Of a stretch of DNA of 28,938 nt, positions 1-10,403 are shown one piece after another (position 1 is the first letter of the stretch; each line of letters begins with the position of its first letter). The DNA lies in contig JBNGIQ010009143.1 in the NCBI GenBank assembly GCA_049999765.1, forward strand, positions 68,615 to 97,552. The letters run 5' to 3'. Below the pieces are notes generated by a model, which was not told the DNA's origin, searched no databases, and saw nothing but the letters and a program-made list of their open reading frames with translations. This DNA is from Phaeoceros laevis. Its lineage: Eukaryota > Anthocerotophyta > Anthocerotopsida > Notothyladales. Made by a program: the position numbers and the translations under genes.

Positions 1-2
1 GT

Positions 3-1391
3 GGATTCACACAGCGGCCAGGCCTTGATTATAATGAAACCTTCTCACCAGTCGTAAGGTTCACATCTGTCCGGGTCTTGCTTGCTTTTGTAGCTCAGAA
101 TGATCTTACTGTCCATCATATGGACGTAAAAACTGCATTTCTACATGGAGAGTTAGAGGAAGATGTCTACATGCAACAACCCGAGGGGTATGAAGACAAG
201 AAACATCCTGAGTATGTCTGCAAGCTAATTAAAACCATATACGGGCTCAAACAAGCTCCTAGAGCATGGTTTCAGAAATTCAGCACATTTCTCAAGTCCT
301 TAGGATTTAAAGAGAGTGATGCAGATCCAAATGTCTACCTCTGTACTGATGGAGACATGTTCGTCATCATAGCTTTGTATGTAGATGACGCATTACTCAT
401 AAGCAATAGTCCTGGACAGATGTTGCTTAGAATCAAAGGTCTTCTCCGCAAGCATTTTGAAATGACGTACCTTGGTGTCATTCGGTTCTTGGGAGTTCAA
501 GTGCTGCTCGTACCTGCAAAAGGGTCAGTACTACTGCACCAAGCACACTACATTGACCTGATGTTGAAGACCTTCAACATGGAGGATGCTAAGCCAGTGA
601 TCATGAGTACACCAATGGCAATTGGATCACGATTGTCCAAGCTGGATTGTCCAAAAACTGAGGAAGAGAGAACTACAATGCAAGTTGTTCCCTACCGGAA
701 ATTCGTAGGATTTGCATTGTACCTCTCTACAAAGACAAGGTTTGATCTCAGCCAACCCAGTGGCATCCTTTCTCAATTTTTTGAAGACCCTGGCACCACT
801 CACTGGACAGCAGGAAAGCGGGTTATGCGTTATCTTAAGGTCACACGAAATTATGGACTTACATATCGCAAGGATCCAATAGTTAAAAAGCTTTTCCTGC
901 AAGGATACACTGATGCTGACTGGGGAGGCGACCCAGATACAAGGAAATCTGTATCAGCTTACTGTTTTATGCTCGCTGGAGCTGCAATCTCTTGGCAATC
1001 GAAGAAACAAACATTTGTGAGCACTTCAACCACCGAAGCTGAGTATGGAGCTGCTGCAGAGAACTGCAAGGAGGCTGTGGCAAATCGAAGATTGCTGGCA
1101 GATATATCCCACGAGCAGGCAGATCTTACACCAGTGTTTTGTGGCAACCAGTCCGCACTTCTCCTTGCCAGCAATCCTGTCTATCATGCACGTACAAAGC
1201 ATATAGACTTGCATTTACATTATGTTAGACAAGCAATAACACGCAAAGAAGTTGCTCTTACATATGTTCCTACAGATTCTAACTATGCTGATCTGCTCAC
1301 AAAACTACTAAGCAGAGAAAAGCATGAGTCACATGTACAGAGTCTAGGAATGACTGATGTCTTACCATATCTGGCACATGCACTTAAGTAG
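3..1391 (+). CDS. Copia pol polyprotein, reverse transcriptase and RNase H, partial
   Basis: The frame is open from base 3 to the stop at 1389-1391, about 462 codons, with no internal stop. It starts in the RT fingers, where NETFSPVVR is the usual Copia block, followed by MDVKTAFLHG and the catalytic YVDD box (about 380-391). RNase H follows with YTDADWGGD, SWQSKKQ and STTEAEY, and the C-terminal block around HIDLHLHYVR and YADLLTKLL is the normal Copia pol end. It copies element RNA into cDNA in virus-like particles. The intact frame suggests a fairly young or recently active copy. The 5' part is missing only because the window begins here, so no start codon is assigned. Confidence 0.92.
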   Translation, partial: GFTQRPGLDYNETFSPVVRFTSVRVLLAFVAQNDLTVHHMDVKTAFLHGELEEDVYMQQPEGYEDKKHPEYVCKLIKTIYGLKQAPRAWFQKFSTFLKSLGFKESDADPNVYLCTDGDMFVIIALYVDDALLISNSPGQMLLRIKGLLRKHFEMTYLGVIRFLGVQVLLVPAKGSVLLHQAHYIDLMLKTFNMEDAKPVIMSTPMAIGSRLSKLDCPKTEEERTTMQVVPYRKFVGFALYLSTKTRFDLSQPSGILSQFFEDPGTTHWTAGKRVMRYLKVTRNYGLTYRKDPIVKKLFLQGYTDADWGGDPDTRKSVSAYCFMLAGAAISWQSKKQTFVSTSTTEAEYGAAAENCKEAVANRRLLADISHEQADLTPVFCGNQSALLLASNPVYHARTKHIDLHLHYVRQAITRKEVALTYVPTDSNYADLLTKLLSREKHESHVQSLGMTDVLPYLAHALK

Positions 1392-1626
1392 GACACATTA
1401 ATCGCACGGGCTACTGAGAATTCTTAGCATGCAAGCCTGGATTAGGTCATTCAGAGTCAGAGTCAACCTCTGACCAGCTAATGTAGGTGCTAGGTCTAGA
1501 ATCGAGTCTCCATAGTGAGCACTCACAACCAGAGTCGCTGTCAGTTGTCATGTCTGTACACTGTCACAGATACCCTGCCATCTAGAGGAGACGCAGCTCT
1601 GCAACTGCAAACACCAACACTTTGGA

Positions 1627-1971
1627 TTAATCCACAGGAGCAGAGCAGCCAATTCTTAGAGAAAGGGCAGCAGCAGTGAGCTTACTATAGCGGTGGACAG
1701 CAGCCCCGGTTTCATCAACATCTGAACTCACTCGCACCATCAGCTCTGAAGATCCTTGGTCGCGGTACTGGATTGGAGGGCCTACATAAGTCGGCTTCCA
1801 TCCTCCACAAAAACAAGGGCCAACATCTTCGCTGGTGAGCCAATCCTCTCCTTCAATGTCCAAGGGCGAGAAGGTTTGGACAGCAGCATTAGCTGTTTGA
1901 GCACGAGCTGGGTGCCAGAGGAGCTTCAGGATTACAAGACTGAGCATCGCACACACCAGTGAAAGCATCAT
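1627..1971 (-). CDS. antisense ORF between Copia pol and 3' LTR, unknown
   Basis: A 114-codon ATG-to-stop frame lies on the strand opposite to the Copia element, in its normally non-coding 3' internal region. The predicted N-terminus is strongly hydrophobic (MMLSLVCAMLSLVILKLLW), like a signal anchor. It is followed by a small-residue, acidic segment and a Cys/Gly/Trp-rich patch (CFCGGW). I recognise no family. Some plant LTR elements are known to carry antisense ORFs between pol and the 3' LTR, so this could be one, a captured gene fragment, or chance. There is no independent support for expression. Confidence 0.3.
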   Translation of the reverse strand: MMLSLVCAMLSLVILKLLWHPARAQTANAAVQTFSPLDIEGEDWLTSEDVGPCFCGGWKPTYVGPPIQYRDQGSSELMVRVSSDVDETGAAVHRYSKLTAAALSLRIGCSAPVD

Positions 1972-2041
1972 CAGATCACAATACGGAAGGAAGACTGTCG
2001 CGAAATAAGAGTAGCCGCAGGCAATCGATAAGTTTGCAGCT

Positions 2042-2050
2042 AAGAGGGAG
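2042..2050 (+). other. polypurine tract of the Copia element
   Basis: AAGAGGGAG directly precedes TGTCGAGG, a TG-starting LTR-like boundary. Its position downstream of pol is right for the plus-strand primer of a Copia element. Context and base composition are the only evidence. Confidence 0.65.
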
Positions 2051-2310
2051 TGTCGAGGAAATATGTCAAAGGCAAGCCCTATTTAGTAATTAGTTAAGTA
2101 GCTGCATACTTGGAGTCTTTCCCGAACGGGCATAACCCAACAGACACATGTCGTGTCGGTTAGCAACGTGTCCGCTCCTCTGGACATGCCTGCTGGTCGT
2201 ATGAACACTGTGTGTGCATTCTTTAATATATTGTCTTTGTGTTAATCGGTCTGTCGGTCCTACGCGCCATCCGTGATATTTCTTAAAACCAGTGTTGTTG
2301 TTTGGTGGCA
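2051..2310 (+). repeat. putative 3' LTR of the plus-strand Copia element
   Basis: The LTR begins with TGTCGAGG immediately after the polypurine tract. Its length of roughly 240-260 bp suits short plant Copia LTRs. The end is not certain: CA occurs at 2290-2291 and again at 2309-2310. The sister LTR is outside the window, so identity between LTRs cannot be checked. It shows no clear similarity to the LTR of the neighbouring minus-strand Copia piece, which implies a different family. Confidence 0.55.
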
Positions 2311-2318
2311 AGGACTGC

Positions 2319-3323
2319 CTAGGTGGTTGTCTCTTTGGCCTCTGTTAGCATAGATGCCCTTGTAGAGGACTCTCCTCTGGAGGAGATGCCACCTTGATTC
2401 ACAGTTCTGGTTGACTCTTCCTCTAGAAGAGCTCCAATAACATCCGCTAGTGTAACATCAGGTTGTTGTCCTTGCGGAGCATTCTGGGCTGCAGTGTGCA
2501 AGGCTGAACTCTGATTGCTTACAAAAGTGCGGTAACTTGGGGGAAGAGAGAGAAGGAGGGCAACTACCGCCTGCATCTCCGTGGTCTTCGTCCCGCTGGA
2601 GGTAAGTTTTGAACGTAGCCGTCGAAACTTCACCACATGTTGCTCTACTGGTTCATGTTCACACATCTTACATGTATAGAATGCTCTTGTTGCTCCAACT
2701 AGCGAAGAGCCATTGTTCACTTGATATGTGTGCGTAAGTGAGTCCCATGCCTCTTTTGTGCTTGCCACGTCTTGGGTATAAGACATCATAGATCCATCCA
2801 AGGCGGACTGGATCACTCCAAGTGCTCTTAGGTCCAACTTCTCCCAAGCCTCAATGGCAGCAGCAGATGCGGTGGCGGCAGCAGGCTTATGTACAATACT
2901 AGTGACAACTCCCCACAGGCCATTTTCCTTAAGAATTGTCTGGACTCTAAGTGACCATATGTCAAAATGTGTGCATGAGAAGCGGTCCTTCTCTTTGAAG
3001 TCTATCTTTAAATTAGTGTTGACCGGTGGGTTGGCCATGTTTTGTAAGACTTGATTTGCAAGTGTGCATGCAACTAACTCGGCTTGTTTCTTACGTGCTT
3101 CTGCAAGGGCCTTTGCTAGGCATGCTCTCTGAATGCGATCAAGAGATGGATCTATTGGGCATGAACTACCTTGTGAGGAAGAGGAGAAGAGGGAAAGTGG
3201 ATCTAAAGGATCAGGTGTGGTGCCCCTACCAGTACCCTGACCTGTGGCCTTCGGTTTAGATGCACCTCTACCACTTCCTTTGCCTTTGCCTTTGTTACTC
3301 CAACTTCCACGTCCTTGTGACAT
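2319..3323 (-). CDS. Copia gag polyprotein (UBN2/gag_pre-type), 3' truncated
   Basis: This is a 334-codon frame. The N-terminal 50 residues are Lys/Gly/Arg-rich (KGKGKGSGRG), an RNA-binding-like tail. From about residue 95 the typical Copia gag fold begins: a short conserved start, then FDIWSLRVQTILKENGLW, AWEKLDLRALGVI, EAWDSL, and the block around VVKFRRLRSKL and LLLSLPPSYRTFV. Ordinary Copia gag continues into a CCHC zinc knuckle and protease; here the frame stops before the knuckle, so this copy cannot make a full Gag-Pol. The true start could be the internal Met before NPPVNTNLK (near 3040) rather than 3323. Confidence 0.85.
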   Translation of the reverse strand: MSQGRGSWSNKGKGKGSGRGASKPKATGQGTGRGTTPDPLDPLSLFSSSSQGSSCPIDPSLDRIQRACLAKALAEARKKQAELVACTLANQVLQNMANPPVNTNLKIDFKEKDRFSCTHFDIWSLRVQTILKENGLWGVVTSIVHKPAAATASAAAIEAWEKLDLRALGVIQSALDGSMMSYTQDVASTKEAWDSLTHTYQVNNGSSLVGATRAFYTCKMCEHEPVEQHVVKFRRLRSKLTSSGTKTTEMQAVVALLLSLPPSYRTFVSNQSSALHTAAQNAPQGQQPDVTLADVIGALLEEESTRTVNQGGISSRGESSTRASMLTEAKETTT

Positions 3324-4139
3324 GTACTACTCACAATGGTATTTCAGTTCCAACTCCAAGCAGTCTTGCTTGCTCAGCGAAGCCTTGATGAGTTATCTGC
3401 ACTGCTTTAAACATCTTCATGATGTCGCTTTCTGGTTCTTGCTGCGAGGTATGAACAGGTGCGTCTAAAATCTGAAGAGGTGTATTCAAGATTTGAACTG
3501 ATGCGCAGGCTGAAGTATATTCCTGTATGGAATTTTTCAGAGAAGCAAGTGACAAGTTCTTGATGTGTCCAGTGAGGTTTGCGACTTAACCAGATCATAC
3601 ACCTCTACTAGTAATTCATCTATGGGCGTAGGAATGAATTAAAGTCATAAACTTTGGGACGTGCAAGTTCGCGTGCTCTCTGCTCAAAAATTGTGCGTGC
3701 TTCTTGAAGATTTCGTCTAACTTGGCTTCTAAGTGAGGCAAGTGAATCAAGTTTCTGGTGTCGCTGACAATTCTATGCTGTGCAACGCTTACATTGATGC
3801 CTATACTGACGTTTATGATCATTGTGCGTGTGCGGAGGATTGAAATTGCAATGTGATGCAAAGAACCGATGCAAATTGTGCAAGTGGATATCCTCCGGCG
3901 CGTTGCAACTGCCTCTACCTCACGCTCTCGGCATAGTGCGTAGTCAGTCGTAGTAGTGGCTGACAACGCACGCTAGGAATGTGTCTGCCATCGCGCCGAA
4001 CCTGGTAAGAGAGATTCTTAGCGCAGAAATTGCTGCTCGGAATTTTGCGTGACTGAGATTCCTGATGCAATTCCTGATGCAATTCCAGCTCTTGCAGGTT
4101 TCACAAGTGTGCGGCGGCGACGCATCCTCCATCAGACCT
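3324..4139 (-). other. leader between Copia primer-binding site and gag
   Basis: This is the expected untranslated leader of the minus-strand Copia element, about 815 bp and long for the family. Short frames here have no recognisable domain. A 13-bp direct duplication (ATTCCTGATGCA-type) lies near 4057-4085. I see no promoter or separate gene. Confidence 0.5.
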
Positions 4140-4151
4140 GCTCTGATACCA
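4140..4151 (-). other. primer-binding site for initiator tRNA-Met
   Basis: On the minus strand this reads TGGTATCAGAGC, the standard plant Copia primer-binding site complementary to the 3' end of initiator methionine tRNA. It fixes the orientation of the element and places its 5' LTR to the right (higher coordinates). Confidence 0.93.
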
Positions 4152-4413
4152 TTTAGATAGGATTGAGGAGTGCGAGATTAAGCAAGAAGGTAGAGAGCAT
4201 AAAAGAGATGATAGATTAGTTGGGCCGTATAGCCTTATAAAGGACTGAACCGTTGGTGTCCTGTGCACGTGAAAGGTGCGGCGGTTAAGTTTGGGTTGCC
4301 GACCCTTGTGTGTGTCGATATAAATCCACCGATTTATATCTAAGTATTTGTTGGCCCTATTATCTATTAATGCTGGATATAATAATAATTAAGCCTATTT
4401 AATTCTACCAATA
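4152..4413 (-). repeat. 5' LTR of the minus-strand Copia element
   Basis: This is the segment between the primer-binding site and the start of LINE sequence. Read on the minus strand it begins near TATTGGTAGAATT, resembling the TGTTGG-type starts of Copia LTRs, and it carries a TATA-box candidate (TTTATAAGG, 4234-4242). The outer boundary lies between 4410 and 4420. The downstream end shows CTCA followed by about 12 bp before the primer-binding site rather than a clean CA terminus. Confidence 0.6.
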
Positions 4414-4418
4414 CTTTT

Positions 4419-6004
4419 CAGGCTGGCTTTCGGAAAACATACAGTTGTCTTCACCATTTATTTACACTGAGAGCTATTATCGAGCAAGCCAAGGTTAAGG
4501 GAGACAAGATATATGCTTGTTTCATAGACTTGCGGAAAGCTTTTGATTCAATTCCCAGGGCTCAATTATGGAAAGCAATGGCTGAGGCAGGCATACTCTG
4601 AACTCGTGAAGCCTCTGACCTTGATGCACCAGATCTATTGGGACTCACTATTGCAATGTTACTGTTCGCCGATAACATTGTCCTAATGTCGCTTTCGTCT
4701 GCTAGTTTACAAAAGCAACTGGTCATTTTGCAGCAATTTTGCGTCCAATTTCATTTACAAGCCAATCTCAAGAAAACAGCTATTCTTATATTCAATGATG
4801 ATTCCAACAATCCCCCACCAACGTTTCTATGGGCAGCAGAGGAAATCACAATATCTGACATTTTTAAGTACCTAGGGATGATGTTGTTCGCAGCGAACAG
4901 ATTACATGAGGCTAGGCACTCACGTATTGATGTTGCCACAGCGTCCTCATTTCTCATCAGCTCTAAAGCGCTCAATAAGCACTTCCTGTGCACAGTCCCC
5001 ATGATTGCATTCTTTAAGCAATGTGTTCTGCCTCAACTCCTATATGCTGCACCAGTCTAGGTGGTAGATGTTCTAAGGCAGGTTGGAAACAGCTGGAGAG
5101 AGTGCAGCGTCGATTCTTCAAACGACACTTCAACCTGCCACAATCAACGTGCACAGCAACTCTCCAAGCGGAGTTAGGCATATGTTCAGTTGAGATTGAG
5201 GCTCTAATAACCACAGTGCAGTTCCTACAGCAACTAGCGGCTCTACATCCTACTCGACTACCTAACATTGCACTGGCAGTTTTCTCAAATCTGGAAGCAA
5301 GTAAAAATACGGGATGGCTGAAAGATTGGCATACATGGCTGGCGAAGTGGGGCTTACAAAATTACGCATTACATCAACTTACACCTGAACTCCTTAGACG
5401 GGTGTGTTTTCAACAGATATGGAGTCCAGTAAACCTTACAGATCACCAAAAGGTTTACGTATTATACAATGGCGTTCCCAATCTAGGCCTCGAAGAGTAC
5501 CTGCAATAGGCGTTACCATTCACACAAGTCAAAGCCTTAATAAAAATTCGGCTGCAAGCTACAACTTGGTCCCTGCGTCATGATTGGATGAGACAGGATG
5601 GAGTCATCAAACCGCCATGTCACTTGTGTCATGAACCAATACAGGACATAGAGGCCCATATGATACTAGATTGCCCTCTTACTGAGGTAGTCCGGTGTAG
5701 GTATGATGATGTTTTCAGCATGGCAACCACTTTGGAGCAAGTTTATAAACATAGTTCGTCCCGACTAGGGGTACTGGCCAAGGACTTATTGGAGCATATC
5801 AATTCTACGGAACCATTGTCTACTAATTCAGACCTACATTCTCAACCATCTGATAATGTAAGTACAGATGGGGCTAGTGATTCAGACCAGGAATCTTCAA
5901 GTGAAGATGATGTTAGTAATGATACCACATTTACCATGCGCTCAGTAATTCCACAAACCTTTCATATGACGCTCAGGCGTCAGGTTGTATCAGCCAGTCA
6001 ATAA
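4419..6004 (+). pseudogene. LINE (non-LTR retrotransposon) RT and C-terminal domain, degenerate
   Basis: Frames in order: QAGFRKTYS...FTLRAIIEQAK, then palm motif A (FIDLRKAFDS, near 4525); a stop near 4600; motif C LLFADNIVLMS (near 4660, N replacing the second Asp) followed by the thumb (QANLKKTAIL); a stop at 5058-5060; then, one frame over, LERVQRRFFKRHF and an Ala/Glu-rich block; finally a zinc-knuckle-like CHLC...H...C (5621-5680) in the C-terminal tail ending at 6004. Motif A and motif C are only about 45 codons apart, so motif B has been deleted. Clade not determined. The 5' portion, including endonuclease, is missing and the left end abuts a Copia LTR. Confidence 0.88.
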
Positions 6005-6790
6005 AGGCTACCACCTGTATTCCTACTCCAACCACACTAATCAAATCATACCAGGCAGCTTCAGCCAAAGAATGCCTCCGTGTCTGTAGGCTCAAATCAC
6101 AATGTGCTGCTTCCTCGGTTCTGCAACCCTAGAAGAATGATCATCGCTGTTTAGTAGGTTGACACGAACAACTCGCAGATGTGGTTATCAGCACTTACCA
6201 TCAAGCTACGTTCACGAACTTCTATCAAAGGAACAAAGAACAAAGCATTTGTCAAAAAATAATTACCGTACTCCTGTCAAAATTACCACACCAATTACTA
6301 TCAGAAGATTACACCTTTGCGATAGTATAGCTACAGGCACTCGCAAAGTGTGGTTTTAGGAATGCTCTCATGGACACCACCTACTTGGTGAACAGGCATC
6401 AAATATGTGCTGCACGCCAAATCCTTGAGGAGAGAAGCTTGTGAACCGTCCGCCAAATCTCCTCACTACAAAACTCTCCTCTTGCTAAGCAACACCTCCT
6501 GCAGTGTGAGAAGGAAGAGAGCACTTTAGCAGAGCTTCTAATACACATCGCATGTACTCATGAGCATCCTCCTCAGGCCACATCCGGAAGGTTCCTGATA
6601 TTGCTGAGAGAGAGACTCGAGGGCAACCATCGAGGATTAATTCTAGTATGTCACAAAACCATATGACAGCACAAGCTTTACTACAGGGTCTACCTATTGA
6701 AATTCCATGAGCAGAGGCTTTCTCACGACCTCACTTCATGGATCACCAAAAGCCAGATCAAAGCCAAAGCTTCTGTCACAACTTCTGCAA
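6005..6790. other. gene-free stretch after the LINE
   Basis: No open frame with recognisable content, no clear poly-A and no target-site duplication marking the LINE end. It may be LINE 3' UTR or older decayed repeat. Confidence 0.4.
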
Positions 6791-7815
6791 TCAAATCATG
6801 CTACACCGTTAACAGCACGCCTTCATACTAGCACGTCCTCATACACCACAGTAGGACTCCCAAGCTATCTCCTAGCTGACCCTTCGCTATCGCAACAAAC
6901 CACATTGCTTGCCTTGCCTTCTTATCCACAAATCACGTGTTGTGCAACTCTCAACAACCAACGTCGAGCATCAAGGTCAGGGTTCTGAAATCCTGCACAT
7001 ACCAAAACATTCATCTCATCACAGGCCAGCAGCTGTCTGTACAAATACCTTACCAGGTCTAGCCTTTCATATACCCAAACAACGAGGTTGCAGGGACATT
7101 TGCACAGGCTCAAGATCCTGTAATAAATTCATGTTACAACGATAACAGCATGTCATCATGTTACCACACCCTCATTCACAAATTTCAGAGAACAGACTTC
7201 CAGTATAATTCCTAGCGGACCGCCCAGTGTCATAAGAAGTCACAGTGCCTCCCTGCTTTCTTATGTCCGAAATAGGTGTTGTACAATTCTCTGCAGGCAA
7301 CATCAAGCATTGTGTTCAGAGTATTGTCATCCAGGACAGACCAAACATACATCACTGAAAGCCGTGATTGCGAATACCTTGCCTTCGTTCGCATTTTTCA
7401 TCTCTATAGGTTCGGCCTACCGTCATCCCTTCTGTATCGGGTACTTCAGCAGGAATGATGGTGCAATCAGGTGGCAGACGTGGCTTTGCTCCATCTCCAT
7501 TCTTGCCAGGCTTGCTGAACGGGATCTATGTCGGGATCCAAACAGCGACGGCATGATACCTACACCTCATGATACCACGCCTTCATACGTCAAAGTGCTA
7601 TGCCACTCTCTGCAAGCAACATTAAACATTGGGTTTAGGGTATTGTCAGCCAGGCCAGATCTAAACATTCATCACTGTAAGCCGTAATTGCGGATACCTA
7701 ACTTTGGTTCGCATTTTCATTTCTAAAGGCGCCACCTGCAGTCATCCCTTCTGTATCGAGTACTTCAACAGGGATGATGATGCAAGCACATGGCAGACGT
7801 CGCTTTGCTACGCAT
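6790..7815 (+). repeat. diverged tandem repeat, about 320-340 bp unit, three copies
   Basis: The same order of words recurs three times. GTGTTGTGCAACTCTC at 6937, GTGTTGTACAATTCTC at 7276 and GTGCTATGCCACTCTC at 7595 give spacings of 339 and 319 bp. Copies 2 and 3 are closest: ATCAAGCATTG/ATTAAACATTG, TTCGCATTTTTCAT and GGCAGACGTGGCTTTGCT-like blocks recur in order (about 7289-7497 and 7611-7814). Upstream halves also match (CCTAGCTGACC versus CCTAGCGGACC). No coding content is recognised; it could be a LINE-associated tail or a minor satellite. Confidence 0.7.
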
Positions 7816-8460
7816 CGATGACTGAATCTTGAGGCATATTGTTTCTTGCCTCGCCTGCTCAACGGGATACCTGACTGCCAAAAATCTGCGTAATCTGCCA
7901 GGCTGCGGTTAATTTCCTATGTTTGCAATAAGACGGCTGTCTTAAGACTGCAAGACAACGCGCCTGCCGGATGAAGCCGATAAACCACTTATCGAGACCC
8001 GATAGAGAGTTCATGAAGCTTATTAAGCTAAATGTAGCAGTAACTACGGACCACTACAACATTACACAAACTATAAAAGACTAGCGTGACTGCTTCAGTT
8101 TTCATACCAACGCTATTAGCTCTAGATCCCTAGTTTCAACTCGCGCTCTGCATTATGCACACACATACTTCTAACTATAAAAAGGAACATAATACTACAA
8201 ATGTTTGAGCTATGAATGGTTCAATAAGATAATGATAAAGTTTAATCCGGTGAGGGCATCACAAGCCAACCATAGCTAAGCCATCTTCTCGCTTTAGAGA
8301 AAGATGGTGGCTACCCTAGTTCAACCTGGGAGCCGTGCATAATGGGTGATCGGTGGCATGCAATCTCGAAATGAACTTTCATGTGCCCATTATCCACCGG
8401 GTGCCCGCTTATAGGCAAGGGGGGGATCCTCTATGGAACCGTGTCAACCTCCTCAAATAA
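7816..8460. other. no gene recognised
   Basis: AT-balanced non-coding sequence. A short inverted pair, ATAATGGG near 8341 and CCCATTAT near 8387, could fold, but nothing else supports a function. Confidence 0.35.
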
Positions 8461-8464
8461 CCAC

Positions 8465-8505
8465 ACCACACACACACCCGGTGTTCCTGGTTTGTGTGTG
8501 TGTGC
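8465..8505. repeat. CA tract facing TG tract (inverted simple repeat)
   Basis: A CA-repeat (about 8465-8478) and a TG-repeat (about 8491-8505) are separated by about 12 bp, so the two can pair as a hairpin. Simple-sequence origin is most likely. Confidence 0.6.
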
Positions 8506-8639
8506 TACTTTTTTGGTATGTATGCCATACTGAAAAATGGTGTGTGAAAATCGAATCATGTGTTTTTGTTTTTTGCTATGCAACTTTCCCATTGCCAGCC
8601 ATTACTAGCTCTGACTAGTACTCTTTTATGGCTTCTTGT

Positions 8640-10258
8640 AAGAGCAATGATTCAGGCCTTCTGCTCATGACAAGCTACATACATGGTATTTTCTAAACAA
8701 GTCCTTTGAATTTGTAAACCTGTGGAATTCATGGTACATTGATGCCCTTCATAGCTTTCGTAAAAATTCGTTAACTTTCTAGCTGGCTGACCCGCGATGG
8801 GCTTATTGGCCAAACTTGGAATGATGTGCGACATGCCTTCTGGACAAGGAACGTCAACCGTTTCAACAGCTCATCTGGCAAAATGGTAGACTGGACTGTC
8901 TACATTCTACAACTGCCCATTTTAGAGCTGTCCAAGCATCGCAGATATACATAAATCATTCGTATATGGCCTCAGGTACTCAGGTTTTTCTTTTTGCTGG
9001 CCGTCTTAAATGCTATGTGCCTTTTTGCAACTGACGGTGCTACCTTGGGATGCAGTGTGACCGAGAATATTCATGCTATACAACAAATTTGGCATGTGCT
9101 GTATCATGTTTACCAGGCCACGCCGAGGCCATGGCAACTGGAAAGGCTATTTTCTAGTTGGCACAGGCTTTTGACGGCTCTACGTGGACCTATCCGCTGC
9201 TCTACACCTGCTAAGCCTGTCTCTCTTTAGCATCGTATCTGGTATTGGCCAAGTCTCAACCAAACAGTCTACGAAGAATCCTTGGGATTCTGAATGATTA
9301 CGATGGCTATAAACGGTTGTTACAGCTCAACTTGGCGGTCATCATTTATTGATGAGTGAGAGAACATACCATTTGGCCAGCCACTGGCTAGCAGCAGGTT
9401 TCCCGCGCTAACACTCCTCCAGGCCCCTATAAAGCCTCTACCTCTAGCTACAATACCACCAGTTTTCCCTATTCCACTCTCTTAGCCCTTGGTGCATACC
9501 ACTCCCAGCGAGAGGCCTCTTTCCCTGCAAGGCTGCAACGACATAGTCTCAGTTCTTGGGTTGAGAATAGCAGTTTTGGTCAAGATGACCCAGCAGGTGC
9601 TCTCGTGGTACCTTGTAATCCTTCTTTGCAAAGTTTTAGTTGGTTTGATGTTGCCCCTTATCATAATGATTTTTGGAAGTTGCTTGCTTGTAGAACTGGA
9701 GACTCCATGGCTGGTGTTTCATACTGTATCATATTGTTTCAGTTTGCTGTACACTAACTACATTACTGTCTGCTGCAAGTACTGGTGAGATGGATTCATG
9801 GACACATATCTGGCCTACTAGGCTGTCAAAAATTCTTGTACAGTCTTGGCTCTTGCTTCCCTAGCACATGTTGCCTTCGAAACGATGGAAGGGCTTGAGA
9901 CCCTTGGCACTTGTTGCCTCGGGTAGCAACCCATGCCAGTTCCATGTGGTAAACTAGTCTGCTGCTCAGCTTTCTACTTTGATGTTTTGCGATTGTGTCA
10001 AGTACAAAGTCATGCAGGAGCCAGGTCTACCAACAGAGCTGCTAGAAACCTGGTCAAGGATGGCTCTTTGGTACTGATGAAGGGGGGCCGGAGGTCTGCT
10101 CTCACCCAGCAAATACCTGCATGATGTTTTGAGCTGTTGCCTAGCAGGCGTGGTGAGCTTTTGCTTGACAACATGCCCTGTACAAACAACACTTGGTCAG
10201 TTGTCTACTCTTTACAGTACTGAACTTGTGAAATGCACATTTGTGCTTACAAAAGTGG
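8640..10258. other. no gene recognised; short broken frames only
   Basis: Short plus-strand frames (for example 8994-9230 and 9489-9788) have fairly protein-like composition but stops interrupt them and no motif identifies a family. They may be remnants of an old transposon. I see no RNA gene, terminal repeat or promoter that would support an annotation. Confidence 0.3.
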
Positions 10259-10266
10259 CTAGGTCA

Positions 10267-10287
10267 TGTGTGTGTGTGTGTGTGTGT
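10267..10287. repeat. TG dinucleotide microsatellite
   Basis: About ten uninterrupted TG units. Confidence 0.95.
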
Positions 10288-10403
10288 ATTTGAGGAGGTT
10301 ATCGGTCCCTCTCAGGGTCCGGCAGGATTGTTCCTTTGTCGTTACTGTCGCCATGCCCAACAAATCTTCGAACCCTCGGACTTTGGATGGTCGTGCTATT
10401 TTC

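Larger units (their letters stand above)
1..2310 (+). mobile_element. Ty1/Copia LTR retrotransposon, 3' part
   Basis: The window opens inside a Copia element. From left to right it holds reverse transcriptase and RNase H (3-1391), about 650 bp without sense coding capacity, a purine-rich tract at 2042-2050 and a 3' LTR from 2051. Gag, protease, integrase and the 5' LTR must lie to the left of the window. The order RT-RNase H at the end of pol, then polypurine tract, then LTR is the standard Copia plan. The right end abuts a second, oppositely oriented Copia piece near 2310, so the exact LTR end is uncertain. Confidence 0.85.
2311..4413 (-). mobile_element. Ty1/Copia LTR retrotransposon, 5' part, reversed
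   Basis: Reading on the minus strand there is a 5' LTR (about 4413-4152), a primer-binding site (4151-4140), an untranslated leader of about 815 bp and a gag frame (3323-2319). Protease, integrase, RT and 3' LTR are absent, so the element is truncated just after the gag domain, where the LTR of the plus-strand Copia ends. This could be nested insertion with loss or ectopic recombination between elements. Confidence 0.8.

Noticed and set aside
8994-9788. Possible LINE or gene remnants in short plus-strand frames
   Set aside because: No catalytic motif or ordered domain could be found, so I left the stretch unannotated.
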